Assembly: GCF_030378165.1 (NCBI RefSeq)
Contig: NZ_CP119766.1
Location: forward strand, 2,914,001-2,978,000
Origin: Flavobacterium panacagri
GTDB taxonomy: Bacteria; Bacteroidota; Bacteroidia; Flavobacteriales; Flavobacteriaceae
DNA: 64,000 nt
Direction of reading: 5' to 3'
Shown here: one piece after another, positions 36,831 through 45,944 of the stretch
How the letters are laid out: each line of letters begins with the position of its first letter
Position numbering within the stretch: the first letter of the stretch is position 1
The notes under the pieces: model-generated
The model's database searches: none
What the model was told of the DNA's origin: nothing
What the model saw: the letters and a program-made list of their open reading frames with translations, nothing else
Program-made: the position numbers and the translations under genes

Positions 36831-36946
36831 TCAGTGGTCAGTTTTTTTAGTGATCAGTAATCTGGAAAACTTATAGTAAAAAAAGGAGTGATTTATCACT
36901 CCTTTTTTTTTGTATATACTGACCACTAAAATCTGACCACTGATCA
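36828..36946. repeat. Inverted repeat flanking a terminator at a convergent junction
   Basis: TGATCAGTGGTCAG (36828-36841) is matched exactly by CTGACCACTGATCA (36933-36946) on the other strand. Inner parts AGTGATCAGT (36850-36859) and ACTGACCACT (36919-36928) also pair with one mismatch. The units look like degenerate heptamers (TGRTCAG). Confidence 0.7.
36878..36911. terminator. Bidirectional terminator
   Basis: AAAAAAAGGAGTGAT and ATCACTCCTTTTTTT form a 15-bp stem with a 2-base loop, between convergent genes. Confidence 0.88.
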
Positions 36947-36953
36947 CTTAACT

Positions 36954-37727
36954 TTAGTTTCTTTTCAAAACTTTATACTGTTCATAACAAGCACTAATGG
37001 CATCCATAATCTGCAAATCATTTGCTGTTTGAATGAATGAGTCAGAATAGTTGCATCGATGCATGATTTCGGGGATTTCGTCTTTGCTGATCCCTAATAA
37101 TACTGCAACGGTTTCACGATCGTATTTTGATTCTAAAAGTGTTCGTACAGTATCATCCTTTTTCATTTCCTTCAATTTCTTGAGCTCTTTACCATTTTTT
37201 CCGAAGAAATTATAAAGCATATCGGCGGGATTGAAGATGGATCCTAAGACTTTACCAAAAGCATTTGGAGCATATTCTCCTGCTTCATAACCTTGAGTAA
37301 GACCAGAAATACTGTAACGATAATTTTCTTTTGTTGGAATTAATTTAGAGTCAATTTCAAGATAACCTGTTAAGGTAAACGGAGCAATAATAACTTCTTC
37401 TAGAGCAATTGCTTTTTCGGTAAGCTGAATTCGTGTTACTTTGTTTTTGATCCAGTCATTTGTAACTCTAATTCTAAGAGATTGGAAACCAAGAATAGAA
37501 AAATGCAGTGTATCATTGACTTGCACATCAATTTCAAAATACCCTTTTTCGTCAGATTTTGCACCACGAACTTTGTTGGTATTAATAATGTTTACACCTG
37601 CTAAGGGCTGTTTGCTGTTGTCGTTAATAATGTAACCTGAAACTCTTTGGGGAACCGTTGGCTGCGTATCTTGCGCAAAACCAATGTTAGCCATAAGAAT
37701 AAAAAAGAAAACTGCGAAATATTTCAT
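36954..37727 (-). CDS. Exported protein with a carboxypeptidase-like regulatory domain
   Basis: The 257-residue protein has a signal peptide (MKYFAVFFFILMANIGFA-Q) and a CarboxypepD_reg-like beta-sandwich (residues 27-110: RVSGYIINDNSKQPLAGVNI, KSDEKGYFEIDV, LHFSILGFQSLRI). It ends at LEEVIIAPFTLTG with no plug or barrel, so it is not a receptor. The C-terminal half is helical and charged. This type is common in Bacteroidetes and its function is unknown. Confidence 0.82.
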   Translation of the reverse strand: MKYFAVFFFILMANIGFAQDTQPTVPQRVSGYIINDNSKQPLAGVNIINTNKVRGAKSDEKGYFEIDVQVNDTLHFSILGFQSLRIRVTNDWIKNKVTRIQLTEKAIALEEVIIAPFTLTGYLEIDSKLIPTKENYRYSISGLTQGYEAGEYAPNAFGKVLGSIFNPADMLYNFFGKNGKELKKLKEMKKDDTVRTLLESKYDRETVAVLLGISKDEIPEIMHRCNYSDSFIQTANDLQIMDAISACYEQYKVLKRN

Positions 37728-37913
37728 ATCCTGATTTAAAGCTCTAAAAGTAGTAAATCGGGATTAAATATCTCGCAGTCTTGGAATTTAATTATAAGAA
37801 AATTAACAAAGGCTGCAGTATTGTTTTTTTGTGTTAAATAAAAAGAGATGGGGAAGATTAAGTTATATTGTTTTGGATTGAAGAGCTCATCATAGCAAAA
37901 AAAATCTATGCAT

Positions 37914-37956
37914 AAAAAAATCCCAAATTCCAATTATATCTGGAATTTGGGATTTT
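37914..37956 (-). terminator. Terminator after the helicase gene
   Basis: ATCCCAAATTCCA (37920-37932) pairs with TGGAATTTGGGAT (37941-37953). Read on the minus strand it ends in a run of T. Confidence 0.85.
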
Positions 37957-37977
37957 ATATTTTAAGAAATTGAAATA

Positions 37978-39885
37978 TTAATCTCTTCTTGGTCTTCTTG
38001 GTCTAGACGAATCACCAAAGCTTTCAGAACGTCTTGGAGCTCTGTCTGAGCCTCCGTTTTCGTTTCTTGGAGCAGAACTTCTAAAACCACCTTCTCTTCT
38101 TGGAGCTGATGAATTTCTATCACTTCTGAATCCGCCTTCGCGTGAACCTCCGTCTCTTGAAGAGTTTCTATCGCTTCTAAATCCGCCTTCACGTCTTGGA
38201 GCAAAATTTCCTTCTCTTCTGCCAGAATCACGTCTTCCACCACGGTTGTTGTGGTCACGTCTTCCACCGCCATCATTTTTAGAAATCTCAACATTAATAC
38301 GACGACCTTCTAATTGTACGTTGTTTAAAACGTCCATTACTTTGTCTGTATGCTGTGGATCAGTATTGAAGAAAGAGAATCCTTCTTTTACGTCAACTTT
38401 AAAGATATCATCACGACCTAAGTCTAATGTTTCTTTCAAGTAATCTTTTAATGACATCCAGTCGAAGTTATCTCTAGAACCGATATTCACGAAATAACGA
38501 ACTGCTCCGTTATTGTTGAATTCTCTTGGCTCAGAATCACCTCTTTCGCGTCTGTCTGAAGATTGAGTAGAAATATCTCTGTTCTTTTTGTAATAAGCAA
38601 TGAAACGGTTAAATTCTACTGAAACCATTTTCTTAATCAATTCTTCTTTAGATAAATCTTCAAGAACATTGTTAATTGCTGGTAAGTAGTTGTCAATTTC
38701 GTGATCAACCTCAGTATCTTTAATTTTGTTCGCTAAGTGCAACAACTGAATTTCGCAGATTTCGATTCCAGAAGGAATAGTTTTTTCTTCGAATTTTTGT
38801 TTGATGATTCTCTCGATAGAAGAAATTTTACGTAACTCACTTTTTGTGACAATTACAATAGAAGTACCTAATTTTCCTGCTCTACCAGTACGACCAGAAC
38901 GGTGGTTGTAAGTTTCAATCTCGTCAGGTAATTGGTAGTTCACAACGTGTGTTACGTTATCAACATCAATACCACGTGCAGCAACGTCAGTAGCAACAAG
39001 CATCTGAATTTGTCTTCCACGGAAAGATTTCATTACACCATCACGTTGCGCTTGAGATAAATCTCCGTGTAACGCAGCGGCGCTATATCCATCTTCAATT
39101 AACTTCTCAGCAATAGCTTGAGTGTCTCTTTTTGTACGACAGAAAACTACAGAGAAAATGTCTGGGTTAGCGTCAGCTAAACGTTTTAACGCTTCGTAAC
39201 GATCACGAGCATTTACTAAGTAAAATTCGTGAGAAACTGTAGATGAACCAGAGTTTTTAGTTCCTACAGTGATTTCTAATGGTTCGCTCATGAATTGTTT
39301 TGCAATTCTGGCAACCTCTTGCGGCATAGTTGCAGAGAACAACCATGTGCTTTTTTCATCTGGAGTATCTGATAAAATAGATACAATGTCATCATAGAAT
39401 CCCATGTTTAACATTTCGTCAGCCTCATCCAAAACACAGTAATCTATGTTTTTAATGTTCACTAAACCTCTGTTAATCATGTCTTGCATTCTTCCTGGAG
39501 TTGCCACAATAATTTGTGCTCCTCTTTTTATTTCTCTTGCTTGTTCTGTTATACTAGCTCCTCCGTAAACTGCTACCACATTAATACCTTTTTCGTATTT
39601 AGAGTAGTTTTTAAGTTCGTTAGTAATCTGTAAACATAACTCGCGTGTTGGCGATAAAACTAATGCTTGTGTATTTCTGTTGTCGGCATCAATTTTTTGA
39701 ATTAGCGGAAAACCGAAAGCTGCCGTTTTCCCTGTCCCTGTTTGAGCCAACGCAACCATATCCGTGTCTTTTTCCAATAATAGGGGAATCGCCTTTTCCT
39801 GTACCTCTGACGGATTTTCAAATCCTAGATCTAAAATCGCCTTCAGTAACGATTCATTTAATCCTAATTGTTCAAATTTATTCAT
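37978..39885 (-). CDS. DEAD-box RNA helicase with a DbpA-like domain and RG-rich tail
   Basis: The 635-residue ATP-dependent RNA helicase probably acts in ribosome assembly or mRNA decay. It has motifs AQTGTGKTAAF, VLDEADEMLNMG, SAT and YNHRSGRTGRAG. A DbpA/CsdA-type RNA-binding domain follows (VRYFVNIGSRDNFDWMSLKD, about residues 475-545). An Arg/Gly-rich tail of about 90 residues has repeated REGGFRS units. The ATG at 39885 is chosen because an in-frame TTG at 39909 lies inside the -7 element. It resembles DeaD/CsdA. Confidence 0.94.
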   Translation of the reverse strand: MNKFEQLGLNESLLKAILDLGFENPSEVQEKAIPLLLEKDTDMVALAQTGTGKTAAFGFPLIQKIDADNRNTQALVLSPTRELCLQITNELKNYSKYEKGINVVAVYGGASITEQAREIKRGAQIIVATPGRMQDMINRGLVNIKNIDYCVLDEADEMLNMGFYDDIVSILSDTPDEKSTWLFSATMPQEVARIAKQFMSEPLEITVGTKNSGSSTVSHEFYLVNARDRYEALKRLADANPDIFSVVFCRTKRDTQAIAEKLIEDGYSAAALHGDLSQAQRDGVMKSFRGRQIQMLVATDVAARGIDVDNVTHVVNYQLPDEIETYNHRSGRTGRAGKLGTSIVIVTKSELRKISSIERIIKQKFEEKTIPSGIEICEIQLLHLANKIKDTEVDHEIDNYLPAINNVLEDLSKEELIKKMVSVEFNRFIAYYKKNRDISTQSSDRRERGDSEPREFNNNGAVRYFVNIGSRDNFDWMSLKDYLKETLDLGRDDIFKVDVKEGFSFFNTDPQHTDKVMDVLNNVQLEGRRINVEISKNDGGGRRDHNNRGGRRDSGRREGNFAPRREGGFRSDRNSSRDGGSREGGFRSDRNSSAPRREGGFRSSAPRNENGGSDRAPRRSESFGDSSRPRRPRRD

Positions 39886-39906
39886 ATGTGTTTTTAAAAT
39901 AGGGTG

Positions 39907-39914
39907 CAAAATTA
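39907..39914 (-). promoter_or_regulatory. -7 element of the helicase gene
   Basis: TAATTTTG on the minus strand, 21 bp before the ATG at 39885. It decides the start codon by excluding the upstream TTG. Confidence 0.55.
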
Positions 39915-40089
39915 CTGTTAATTATTCAGATAAACTAATGCAATTTCAAGAATTATGTATTTGTTATGATTTGATTATCAAAAAGTTACGATTTTGGTAA
40001 AATGATTTTTTATAAGAAATCAAGAATTTGTCCCAAAAACACGTCTTAAAATGTAAAAATTAAGTATTAAAATGTTGTATTTTAAACAA

Positions 40090-40668
40090 TTATTTTGTGG
40101 TGTTCAGGAAATCAATTAGTTGCTTAACCGCTTTTCCGCGATGACCAATGGTGTTTTTTGTTTCCAAAGGCAGTTCTGCAAAGGTTTTGTCAAAATTTTC
40201 AGGTTTAAAAATTGGATCATATCCAAAACCATTTGTACCCGTTTTGCTTAATGTTATTTCGCCTTTTGCAATTCCTGTAAATAAATATTGTTTTCCGTTA
40301 AGATTTAAAGTGATAACGGTTTTAAATTGGGCGTTGCGATTTTCTTTGTCTTTTAATCCGTCCAAAAGTTTATTCATATTATCGTCAGCATTTTTCTGTT
40401 CGCCGGCATAACGTGCAGAATAAACTCCAGGTTTGCCATTTAAAGCATGAACTTCTAAACCTGTGTCATCTGCAAAACAATCATAACCATATTTCTGGGT
40501 TACATAATCTGCTTTTAAAATCGCATTTCCTTCAATGGTATCTGCAGTTTCTGGAATATCTTCCAAACAATTAATATCTTCTAAACTTAATATTTTAATG
40601 CTTTCAGGAAGCATACTTTGAATTTCGGCAATTTTATTTTTGTTGTTTGAAGCGAAAACGAGTTTCAT
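40090..40668 (-). CDS. rdgB: XTP/dITP (non-canonical purine NTP) pyrophosphatase, RdgB/HAM1
   Basis: The 192-residue protein removes ITP, dITP and XTP from the nucleotide pool, giving the monophosphate and pyrophosphate. Family motifs are [40 protein letters not shown] (with the metal-binding DD), [14 protein letters not shown] and [15 protein letters not shown]. The length is typical. Its promoter element (TAAATTTG, 40705-40698) lies back to back with that of the divergent ABC transporter. Confidence 0.96.
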   Translation of the reverse strand: MKLVFASNNKNKIAEIQSMLPESIKILSLEDINCLEDIPETADTIEGNAILKADYVTQKYGYDCFADDTGLEVHALNGKPGVYSARYAGEQKNADDNMNKLLDGLKDKENRNAQFKTVITLNLNGKQYLFTGIAKGEITLSKTGTNGFGYDPIFKPENFDKTFAELPLETKNTIGHRGKAVKQLIDFLNTTK

Positions 40669-40697
40669 AGCATTAAGTGTTTAAATGATTTTCAACA

Positions 40698-40720
40698 CAA
40701 ATTTAGAATTCTTATATTTG
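40698..40720. promoter_or_regulatory. Divergent -7 elements of rdgB and the ABC transporter gene
   Basis: TAAATTTG on the minus strand (40705-40698) serves rdgB and TATATTTG on the plus strand (40713-40720) serves the ABC gene. Only 7 bp separate them, so the polymerase sites overlap. Confidence 0.5.
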
Positions 40721-40744
40721 ATATGTTAGCTAAAATTCAAATAA

Positions 40745-42523
40745 ATGCAATTATCAGTACTTTATAAAAAAATCCTGCCTTTTGTAAAGCCTTACAGAAA
40801 AATGGTAATTGCGACTTTACTGCTTACGTTTTTAGGTTCCTTTGCAGCGCAGGTAAATGCTATTATTTTAAAATATACGGTTGATACAATTAATACTTTA
40901 ATGGTGGCGCATGAACCATTATCAAAAGGATTTCATCTTTTGGGAATTATTAGCATCGTCCTATTGACAAAAGAGTTGGTTAATTCTGTTGTGCAATTTG
41001 GACAGAAATTCTATGGAGAAAAACTCCGCATCTTTATTACACGTGATATTTCTCAAACCATAGTCGAAAAAATCTTAAGCTACAGAATGGAGTTTTATAC
41101 TTCTGATGAAAACGAAAGCGGTAAATTACAGACCAGAATTGATGCCGGAATCAGCAGTTTGACACGATTGGTTCAAAACTTCTTTATTGACATTCTACCT
41201 TTATTTGCCAATGCGTTTGTGGCTTTGGTTATTATGTTTTATGCTAATGTTTATGTGGGGTTGGTAAGTTTGTGTATTATTCCGATTTACTTTTATATTA
41301 GCCAGTTACAGGCAACGAAACTAAGCGGATTCAGAAGAAGAATGCGTAATTATCGCGAAACTAAGAATAACGGAATCATAAGTCTGATTGAATCTATAAC
41401 GGTGATTAAATCTTTTGTGCGAGAATCTACAGAAGCCGATCGCCATGAAAAGATTCAGTATGAAATGACCGAAAATCAGTTGGAAACCCGAAAAACCAGT
41501 TTTATTTTCGAAAGCATTAAAAGTTTTGTGGAGCAAATTGGAGTTGTAATTATAATTATTCTGACCGCTTATTTTGTGTTGAATAATCAAATGACAATTG
41601 GCGCGATCATGTTTCATATTATGTTATTCAATAATGTTTCGTCTCCAATTAGACAATTGCACCGAATTTACGATGAAGTCAATGACGCTTTAATTTATTC
41701 TGAAGGTTTCTTTGATATTTTGGAAGCCGAAAAAGAAAAAGAAACCAGCGGTACTTATATTCCAGAAAAAATCGTCGGATTAATAGAAGTAAAAAATGTT
41801 GATTTTATTTATCCAAACGGAACTCAAGCTTTGTTTGATATTAATTTTACGGTTAAACCGAATGAAACTTCTGCTTTAGTTGGATTGAGTGGTGCAGGAA
41901 AAAGTACCATTATTAATTTACTGGATAAGTTTTATCTTCCATCGTCAGGGCAGATCTTTTTAGACGGAGTGGATTTAATAGATTACGATACCGATTTCCT
42001 TCGAAAAAATATAGGTTTGGTGCTTCAGAAAAACCATATTTTTAAAGGAACCGTTGCCGAAAATATTTTATACGGAAATCCTGAAGCTTCGCATGAAGAA
42101 GTCATTGAAGCGGCTAAACAAGCTTATATTCACGAACAAGTGATTCAATTGCCAAAAGGTTATGATTCTGATGCTCATTTGCTTTCGGGCGGACAGCAGC
42201 AGCGAATTGCAATTGCGAGATTGTTTCTCAAAAATCCGCCAATTATTTTCCTTGATGAACCAACAGCAAGTTTAGATGCGATTGCCACAGAGCAAATTAA
42301 AAAGTCTTTAGATGCTATCAAAAAAGATCGAACTGTAATAATAATATCGCATAGTATTTCCCAAATAATAGATGCGTCAAATATTATTGTTTTAGAAAAA
42401 GGAAGATGTGTCGAAAAAGGAACTCATGACGAATTATACGATAATAAAGGAACCTATTATCAAATTTTTATGGCAATGGCCAACAGTTTAAATATTGATA
42501 AAATCACGCAGACTTTCGATTAA
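40745..42523 (+). CDS. ABC exporter, fused membrane and ATPase domains
   Basis: The 592-residue half-transporter works as a homodimer in the inner membrane. Six helices (type 1 exporter fold) cover residues 15-310. The ATPase has Walker A GLSGAGKST, signature LSGGQQQR, Walker B IIFLDEPTAS and a switch His in VIIISHSIS. The substrate is not clear; the family includes lipid A/lipid flippases and drug exporters. Its last 20 bp overlap the end of the convergent DUF2809 gene. Confidence 0.92.
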   Translation: MQLSVLYKKILPFVKPYRKMVIATLLLTFLGSFAAQVNAIILKYTVDTINTLMVAHEPLSKGFHLLGIISIVLLTKELVNSVVQFGQKFYGEKLRIFITRDISQTIVEKILSYRMEFYTSDENESGKLQTRIDAGISSLTRLVQNFFIDILPLFANAFVALVIMFYANVYVGLVSLCIIPIYFYISQLQATKLSGFRRRMRNYRETKNNGIISLIESITVIKSFVRESTEADRHEKIQYEMTENQLETRKTSFIFESIKSFVEQIGVVIIIILTAYFVLNNQMTIGAIMFHIMLFNNVSSPIRQLHRIYDEVNDALIYSEGFFDILEAEKEKETSGTYIPEKIVGLIEVKNVDFIYPNGTQALFDINFTVKPNETSALVGLSGAGKSTIINLLDKFYLPSSGQIFLDGVDLIDYDTDFLRKNIGLVLQKNHIFKGTVAENILYGNPEASHEEVIEAAKQAYIHEQVIQLPKGYDSDAHLLSGGQQQRIAIARLFLKNPPIIFLDEPTASLDAIATEQIKKSLDAIKKDRTVIIISHSISQIIDASNIIVLEKGRCVEKGTHDELYDNKGTYYQIFMAMANSLNIDKITQTFD

Positions 42524-42887
42524 GAAAATTCAAAGTAAATTTTTCTGCAATAAAAGCTACAAAGATTCCAAATGTATATGCAATAATATCTTCCCATAAA
42601 AATCCCTGTCCCAAAACATATCTTCCAAAAAGAGTTTTTCTGAGTTCTACCATCCATTCACCTTGATACAATTGTAAAAATTCAATTGCATAACAAATCA
42701 ACAGAGAAAGTAATGCAATTAAGAAAGCATTTTTAAACGGAAGAAATATTCGAACTAAAAAATATATCATTATAGCATAAAGAAAATCGCCTATCCATAA
42801 TGGAATGAAAGAGATTTTTCTAGAAAGAATTCCAAGGAAAATGATGGAGAAGAAAATTATGGTGTAGTAGATTCTTGGTTTTTTCAA
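42504..42887 (-). CDS. DUF2809 membrane protein (VanZ-like)
   Basis: The 127-residue protein has about four membrane helices. It matches DUF2809: RKISFIPLWIGDFLYAIMIY, AIEFLQLYQGEWMVELRKTL, FGRYVLGQGFLWEDIIAYTF. No ATG is available. The TTG at 42887 (reading MKKPRIYYTIIFF) is chosen because TAAATTTG (42919-42912) lies just upstream. A longer reading from a TTG at 42950 would start inside a repeat hairpin. Its 3' end overlaps the ABC gene by 20 bp. The function is unknown. Confidence 0.72.
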   Translation of the reverse strand: MKKPRIYYTIIFFSIIFLGILSRKISFIPLWIGDFLYAIMIYFLVRIFLPFKNAFLIALLSLLICYAIEFLQLYQGEWMVELRKTLFGRYVLGQGFLWEDIIAYTFGIFVAFIAEKFTLNFLNRKSA

Positions 42888-42911
42888 GTTTAGAAAGGGT
42901 TTATTTAAAAG

Positions 42912-42919
42912 CAAATTTA
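42912..42919 (-). promoter_or_regulatory. -7 element of the DUF2809 gene
   Basis: TAAATTTG on the minus strand, 24 bp before the chosen TTG start. The hairpin at 42940-42972 lies over the -33 region. Confidence 0.45.
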
Positions 42920-42939
42920 TATTAAAATATTGGTAACCG

Positions 42940-42972
42940 CTCTTTGTCAAAGTTTAAAACTTTGACAAAGAG
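42940..42972. repeat. Perfect 16+1+16 hairpin in a divergent gap
   Basis: CTCTTTGTCAAAGTTT, one A, AAACTTTGACAAAGAG. It has the same size and one-base loop as 23033-23065 but lies upstream of both flanking genes, so it is not a terminator. It looks like a dispersed repeat. Confidence 0.7.
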
Positions 42973-43083
42973 AAAATTCAAAAGATGTGCATCAATAATC
43001 CAATTCTAGGCATCTAAAAATACAAAACCTAAATGGATTCACTTTATTTCCTAAATTTATCGATTAAACAAACTATCAACCAC

Positions 43084-44262
43084 ATGAATACAAAATTTTT
43101 CACTTTGATTACCGCTTTGTTTCTTTTAGGAAATCAAGGTTATTCTCAAAAAGACAAAACGTTTAATATTAAAAAACAGCTGGAATATTGTGCAGAACAA
43201 GCTTCTAAAACATTAAAAGTAATTCCAAATGACGGTACTTCGCCACGAACAGTTCCGAATGGAAGCAGAGAATGGAAATTTGTTGGTTATAAAGACTGGA
43301 CAAGCGGATTCTGGCCGGGTGAATTATGGTTTTTGTATGAAGCGACGAAAGATAAAAAATGGGAAAAAGAAGCAGATAAGTTTAGTCGTTTTTTAACTCC
43401 TTTATCAGTCAGTAAAGCGGGTGATCACGATTTAGGTTTTCAGGTTTTTAATAGTTTTGGTAACGGTTACCGATTGACTAAAAATCCAGAATACAAAGAA
43501 ATTATCCTGAAAACTGCTGATACTTTGGCGACACTTTTTAATCCAAAAGTGGGAACCATTCAGTCTTGGCCTCATAATAAAATGGGCGGTCACAATACAA
43601 TTATTGATAATATGATGAATTTGGAACTTTTGTTTTGGGCATCTAAAAACGGTGGAAATAAAAAGTTGTATGATATTGCCGTAAAACATGCCGAAACTAC
43701 CATGGCGAATCATTTTAGACCTGATAATACGTCTTATCACGTTATCATTTATGATTTTGAAACCGGTAAAAAAATAAAAGGAAGAACAGCTCAAGGATAC
43801 AGCGATGATAGTATGTGGGCACGTGGTCAGGCATGGGCAATTTATGGTTTTACTATGACTTATAGAGAAACAAAAGATGATAAATTTTTAGACTTCGCTC
43901 ATAAGTTAGCAAGAGTGTATTTGGATAAATTAACCACAGAAGATTTAGTTCCGTATTGGGATTTTAATGCACCAAATATTCCGAACGAATCTCGAGATGC
44001 TTCTGCTGCTGCAATTGTTTCTTCTGCGCTTTTAGAATTAAGTGACTATACAAAAGATAAAAATTTAAAAAATGAATATTTAGCAAAAGCGAAAAAAATG
44101 ATCGTTTCACTTTCGGATCATTATCAGAGTCATGATGTCAATTCAGCATTTTTATTACATTCAACGGGACATAAACCAGCAGGAAGTGAGATAGATTGTT
44201 CTATAAATTACGCAGATTATTACTATCTAGAGGCATTATTAAGACTTCAGAAAATAAAATAG
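43084..44262 (+). CDS. Glycoside hydrolase family 88 (unsaturated glucuronyl/galacturonyl hydrolase)
   Basis: The 392-residue exported enzyme has a signal peptide (MNTKFFTLITALFLLGNQGYS-Q), which is why the ATG at 43084 is preferred over one 17 codons upstream. The GH88 alpha/alpha-barrel shows DWTSGFWPGELWFLYEATKD, HNTIIDNMMNLELLFWASKN (a catalytic Asp) and GYSDDSMWARGQAWAIYGF (the second Asp). The family removes unsaturated uronic acid from oligosaccharides made by polysaccharide lyases. No lyase, SusC or SusD is next to it. Confidence 0.92.
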   Translation: MNTKFFTLITALFLLGNQGYSQKDKTFNIKKQLEYCAEQASKTLKVIPNDGTSPRTVPNGSREWKFVGYKDWTSGFWPGELWFLYEATKDKKWEKEADKFSRFLTPLSVSKAGDHDLGFQVFNSFGNGYRLTKNPEYKEIILKTADTLATLFNPKVGTIQSWPHNKMGGHNTIIDNMMNLELLFWASKNGGNKKLYDIAVKHAETTMANHFRPDNTSYHVIIYDFETGKKIKGRTAQGYSDDSMWARGQAWAIYGFTMTYRETKDDKFLDFAHKLARVYLDKLTTEDLVPYWDFNAPNIPNESRDASAAAIVSSALLELSDYTKDKNLKNEYLAKAKKMIVSLSDHYQSHDVNSAFLLHSTGHKPAGSEIDCSINYADYYYLEALLRLQKIK

Positions 44263-44349
44263 TTTGCGGTTTGAAACATTTGCAAAAGCTTTAAAAAAGT
44301 ATATTTTTGTAGTAAAAATTTTGCAGTGTAAATGCTTAAAAAAAAGACT

Positions 44350-45129
44350 ATGATTAGAAAAATTACCCAAATTCTATTGACCTTAACTATTTTACTGTCT
44401 TTATCAAGCTGTAGAGATACTAAACAAAAGATTCAGGCATTTGTAAATTCCTATAACAATTCGGCGGCTAATTATAGTAATGACATGATTACTTCGACCA
44501 AAGCAAAAGCATTTCTTGATCAAAAAAGAATTGAGATTACGATGGAGACTATGGTAGAACAGAATGAAAACAATAAATCTGTTTATGGACAGCTATTTCC
44601 AGCTTTTTTAAAGGAAATGTTTGCAACAGATAAAGACATCAGAGAATTAACTGATGAAGGTGTCGTAATTCAAATTGATTTTCTGGCAAGTGATAATACG
44701 TCGATTGCTGAATTCAAAATTGATAAAAAAGAGCTTGATGCACTCATTAAAAAGAATGCAGGAAAACCTAAAGTGTCATTGGAATCAGTAGCGTCTAATA
44801 CTGATTCTCAGCTTCAGGAAATAATAGTTGTGATGAATAGAAGCATGCCAATAAAAAATGGCGATGGAAGTACGATTATAAAAATTTATCTGAACAAGGA
44901 AAATCAGCTTGTTTATCAGGTTGAAATGCCTCAGGATATTTTGGCATTGTTAAAAGATAAAGCAACAAATTCTTTGGTAAAAGAAAGCATCCTAAGGGAA
45001 GGTAATATTCAAAAAGTAGGTGCTATGATAAAGCCTTATAATATTAATGCTATAAAGTATGAGTATTTAGATGCTAAGGGGAAAATTGTTAACAGCTTAG
45101 TTTTAACAGAAAAAGATCTTAAGTTATAA
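44350..45129 (+). CDS. Lipoprotein, paralogue 1 of 3
   Basis: This is a 259-residue lipoprotein. The ATG at 44350 gives a clean signal peptide ending in the lipobox LSSC (C21), then RDTKQKIQAFVNSYNNSA. The segment up to about residue 120 (ELTDEGVVIQIDFLASDNTS) matches the shorter lipoproteins at 45945 and 46607. A second, unrelated half of about 130 residues is unique to this copy. I do not recognise the family. Its TAA overlaps the next ATG (TAATG), suggesting coupled translation. Confidence 0.8.
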   Translation: MIRKITQILLTLTILLSLSSCRDTKQKIQAFVNSYNNSAANYSNDMITSTKAKAFLDQKRIEITMETMVEQNENNKSVYGQLFPAFLKEMFATDKDIRELTDEGVVIQIDFLASDNTSIAEFKIDKKELDALIKKNAGKPKVSLESVASNTDSQLQEIIVVMNRSMPIKNGDGSTIIKIYLNKENQLVYQVEMPQDILALLKDKATNSLVKESILREGNIQKVGAMIKPYNINAIKYEYLDAKGKIVNSLVLTEKDLKL

Positions 45130-45857
45130 TGAGTGAAGAATCAACAAGCTGGAAAACTATTTTAAGCATTGTTTTTGTTGTAGTAAGTTTAGCAAGACTT
45201 ATTTCAACCTGTTCAGACATGAATAGGAAAAATAATTCGAGGATTAATGATATCGATGTTAGTCCTTATATTATGACGCAAGAAAAAGCTGAATCTCTAG
45301 CGGAACAAAACAGAATAAATATTCAAATTGCGCAGTTTGAAAAGAATAGGCGTTCCAATAATTTGTTTTATAAAAATTATGTAGCATTAGATAGTCTTAG
45401 CCTATTGGAACTGGAAGATTATGGAGTTTGCAAACTAAAAAAAGATACGTTGGTTTTTATTGATATAAGAACACAATTAAATATCCCAAAAGAGTATTTT
45501 CTACAAAACAATCACGACGATTCTTTGCGTATAGCTATAAAATCTCCTAGAAATTTAACGATTTTTGTCCATGATTTTGAGACTAAAGAAAGTGTAGAAA
45601 ACAGCTTTAAAAGCCTGAAGAGATATAGTAATCTTAAGAAATTTAAAATAGAAAATACTTTAGATATGGCTAAGGCTGTGTCGTATCAAATTTCTAAAGA
45701 AAACAAAAAGTATAATGGTTATGCTATAATTTTTCAAAATAAAGGAAGAGATTATATGACGTTTTTTGAATTTGAAAGTACGACACTTTCAGAGGATTTG
45801 ATAAAAAATAAAGCATTCGATTTTTTAATTCAAAATGTAAAACAGAATAAAAAGTAA
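45129..45857 (+). CDS. Hypothetical membrane-anchored protein
   Basis: The 242-residue protein has one N-terminal membrane segment (ILSIVFVVVSLARLIST, about residues 11-27). It has no lipobox that fits well, although a Cys follows at about 28. The rest is a soluble alpha/beta domain exposed outside the cytoplasm (DTLVFIDIRTQLNIPKEYFL, GYAIIFQNKGRDYMTFFEFE). It is not recognised. It shares one base with the lipoprotein gene before it, so the two products probably work together. Confidence 0.72.
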   Translation: MSEESTSWKTILSIVFVVVSLARLISTCSDMNRKNNSRINDIDVSPYIMTQEKAESLAEQNRINIQIAQFEKNRRSNNLFYKNYVALDSLSLLELEDYGVCKLKKDTLVFIDIRTQLNIPKEYFLQNNHDDSLRIAIKSPRNLTIFVHDFETKESVENSFKSLKRYSNLKKFKIENTLDMAKAVSYQISKENKKYNGYAIIFQNKGRDYMTFFEFESTTLSEDLIKNKAFDFLIQNVKQNKK

Positions 45858-45944
45858 CCGTTTTGAAGTAAAAGTTTTTTTAATTGAATTGTTAAAAAAT
45901 GTCAATTTTAATCATTAAATTGGATGGAGTTAAAAAGTAAAATT

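Noticed and set aside
37962..38294. 110-residue frame on the minus strand, made of Glu/Leu-rich repeats
   Set aside because: It is an out-of-frame reading of the repeated RG-coding tail of the helicase gene.
42888..42950. Longer DUF2809 protein from a TTG at 42950
   Set aside because: The added part would start inside the repeat hairpin (42940-42972) and span a -7 element; family members start near 42887.
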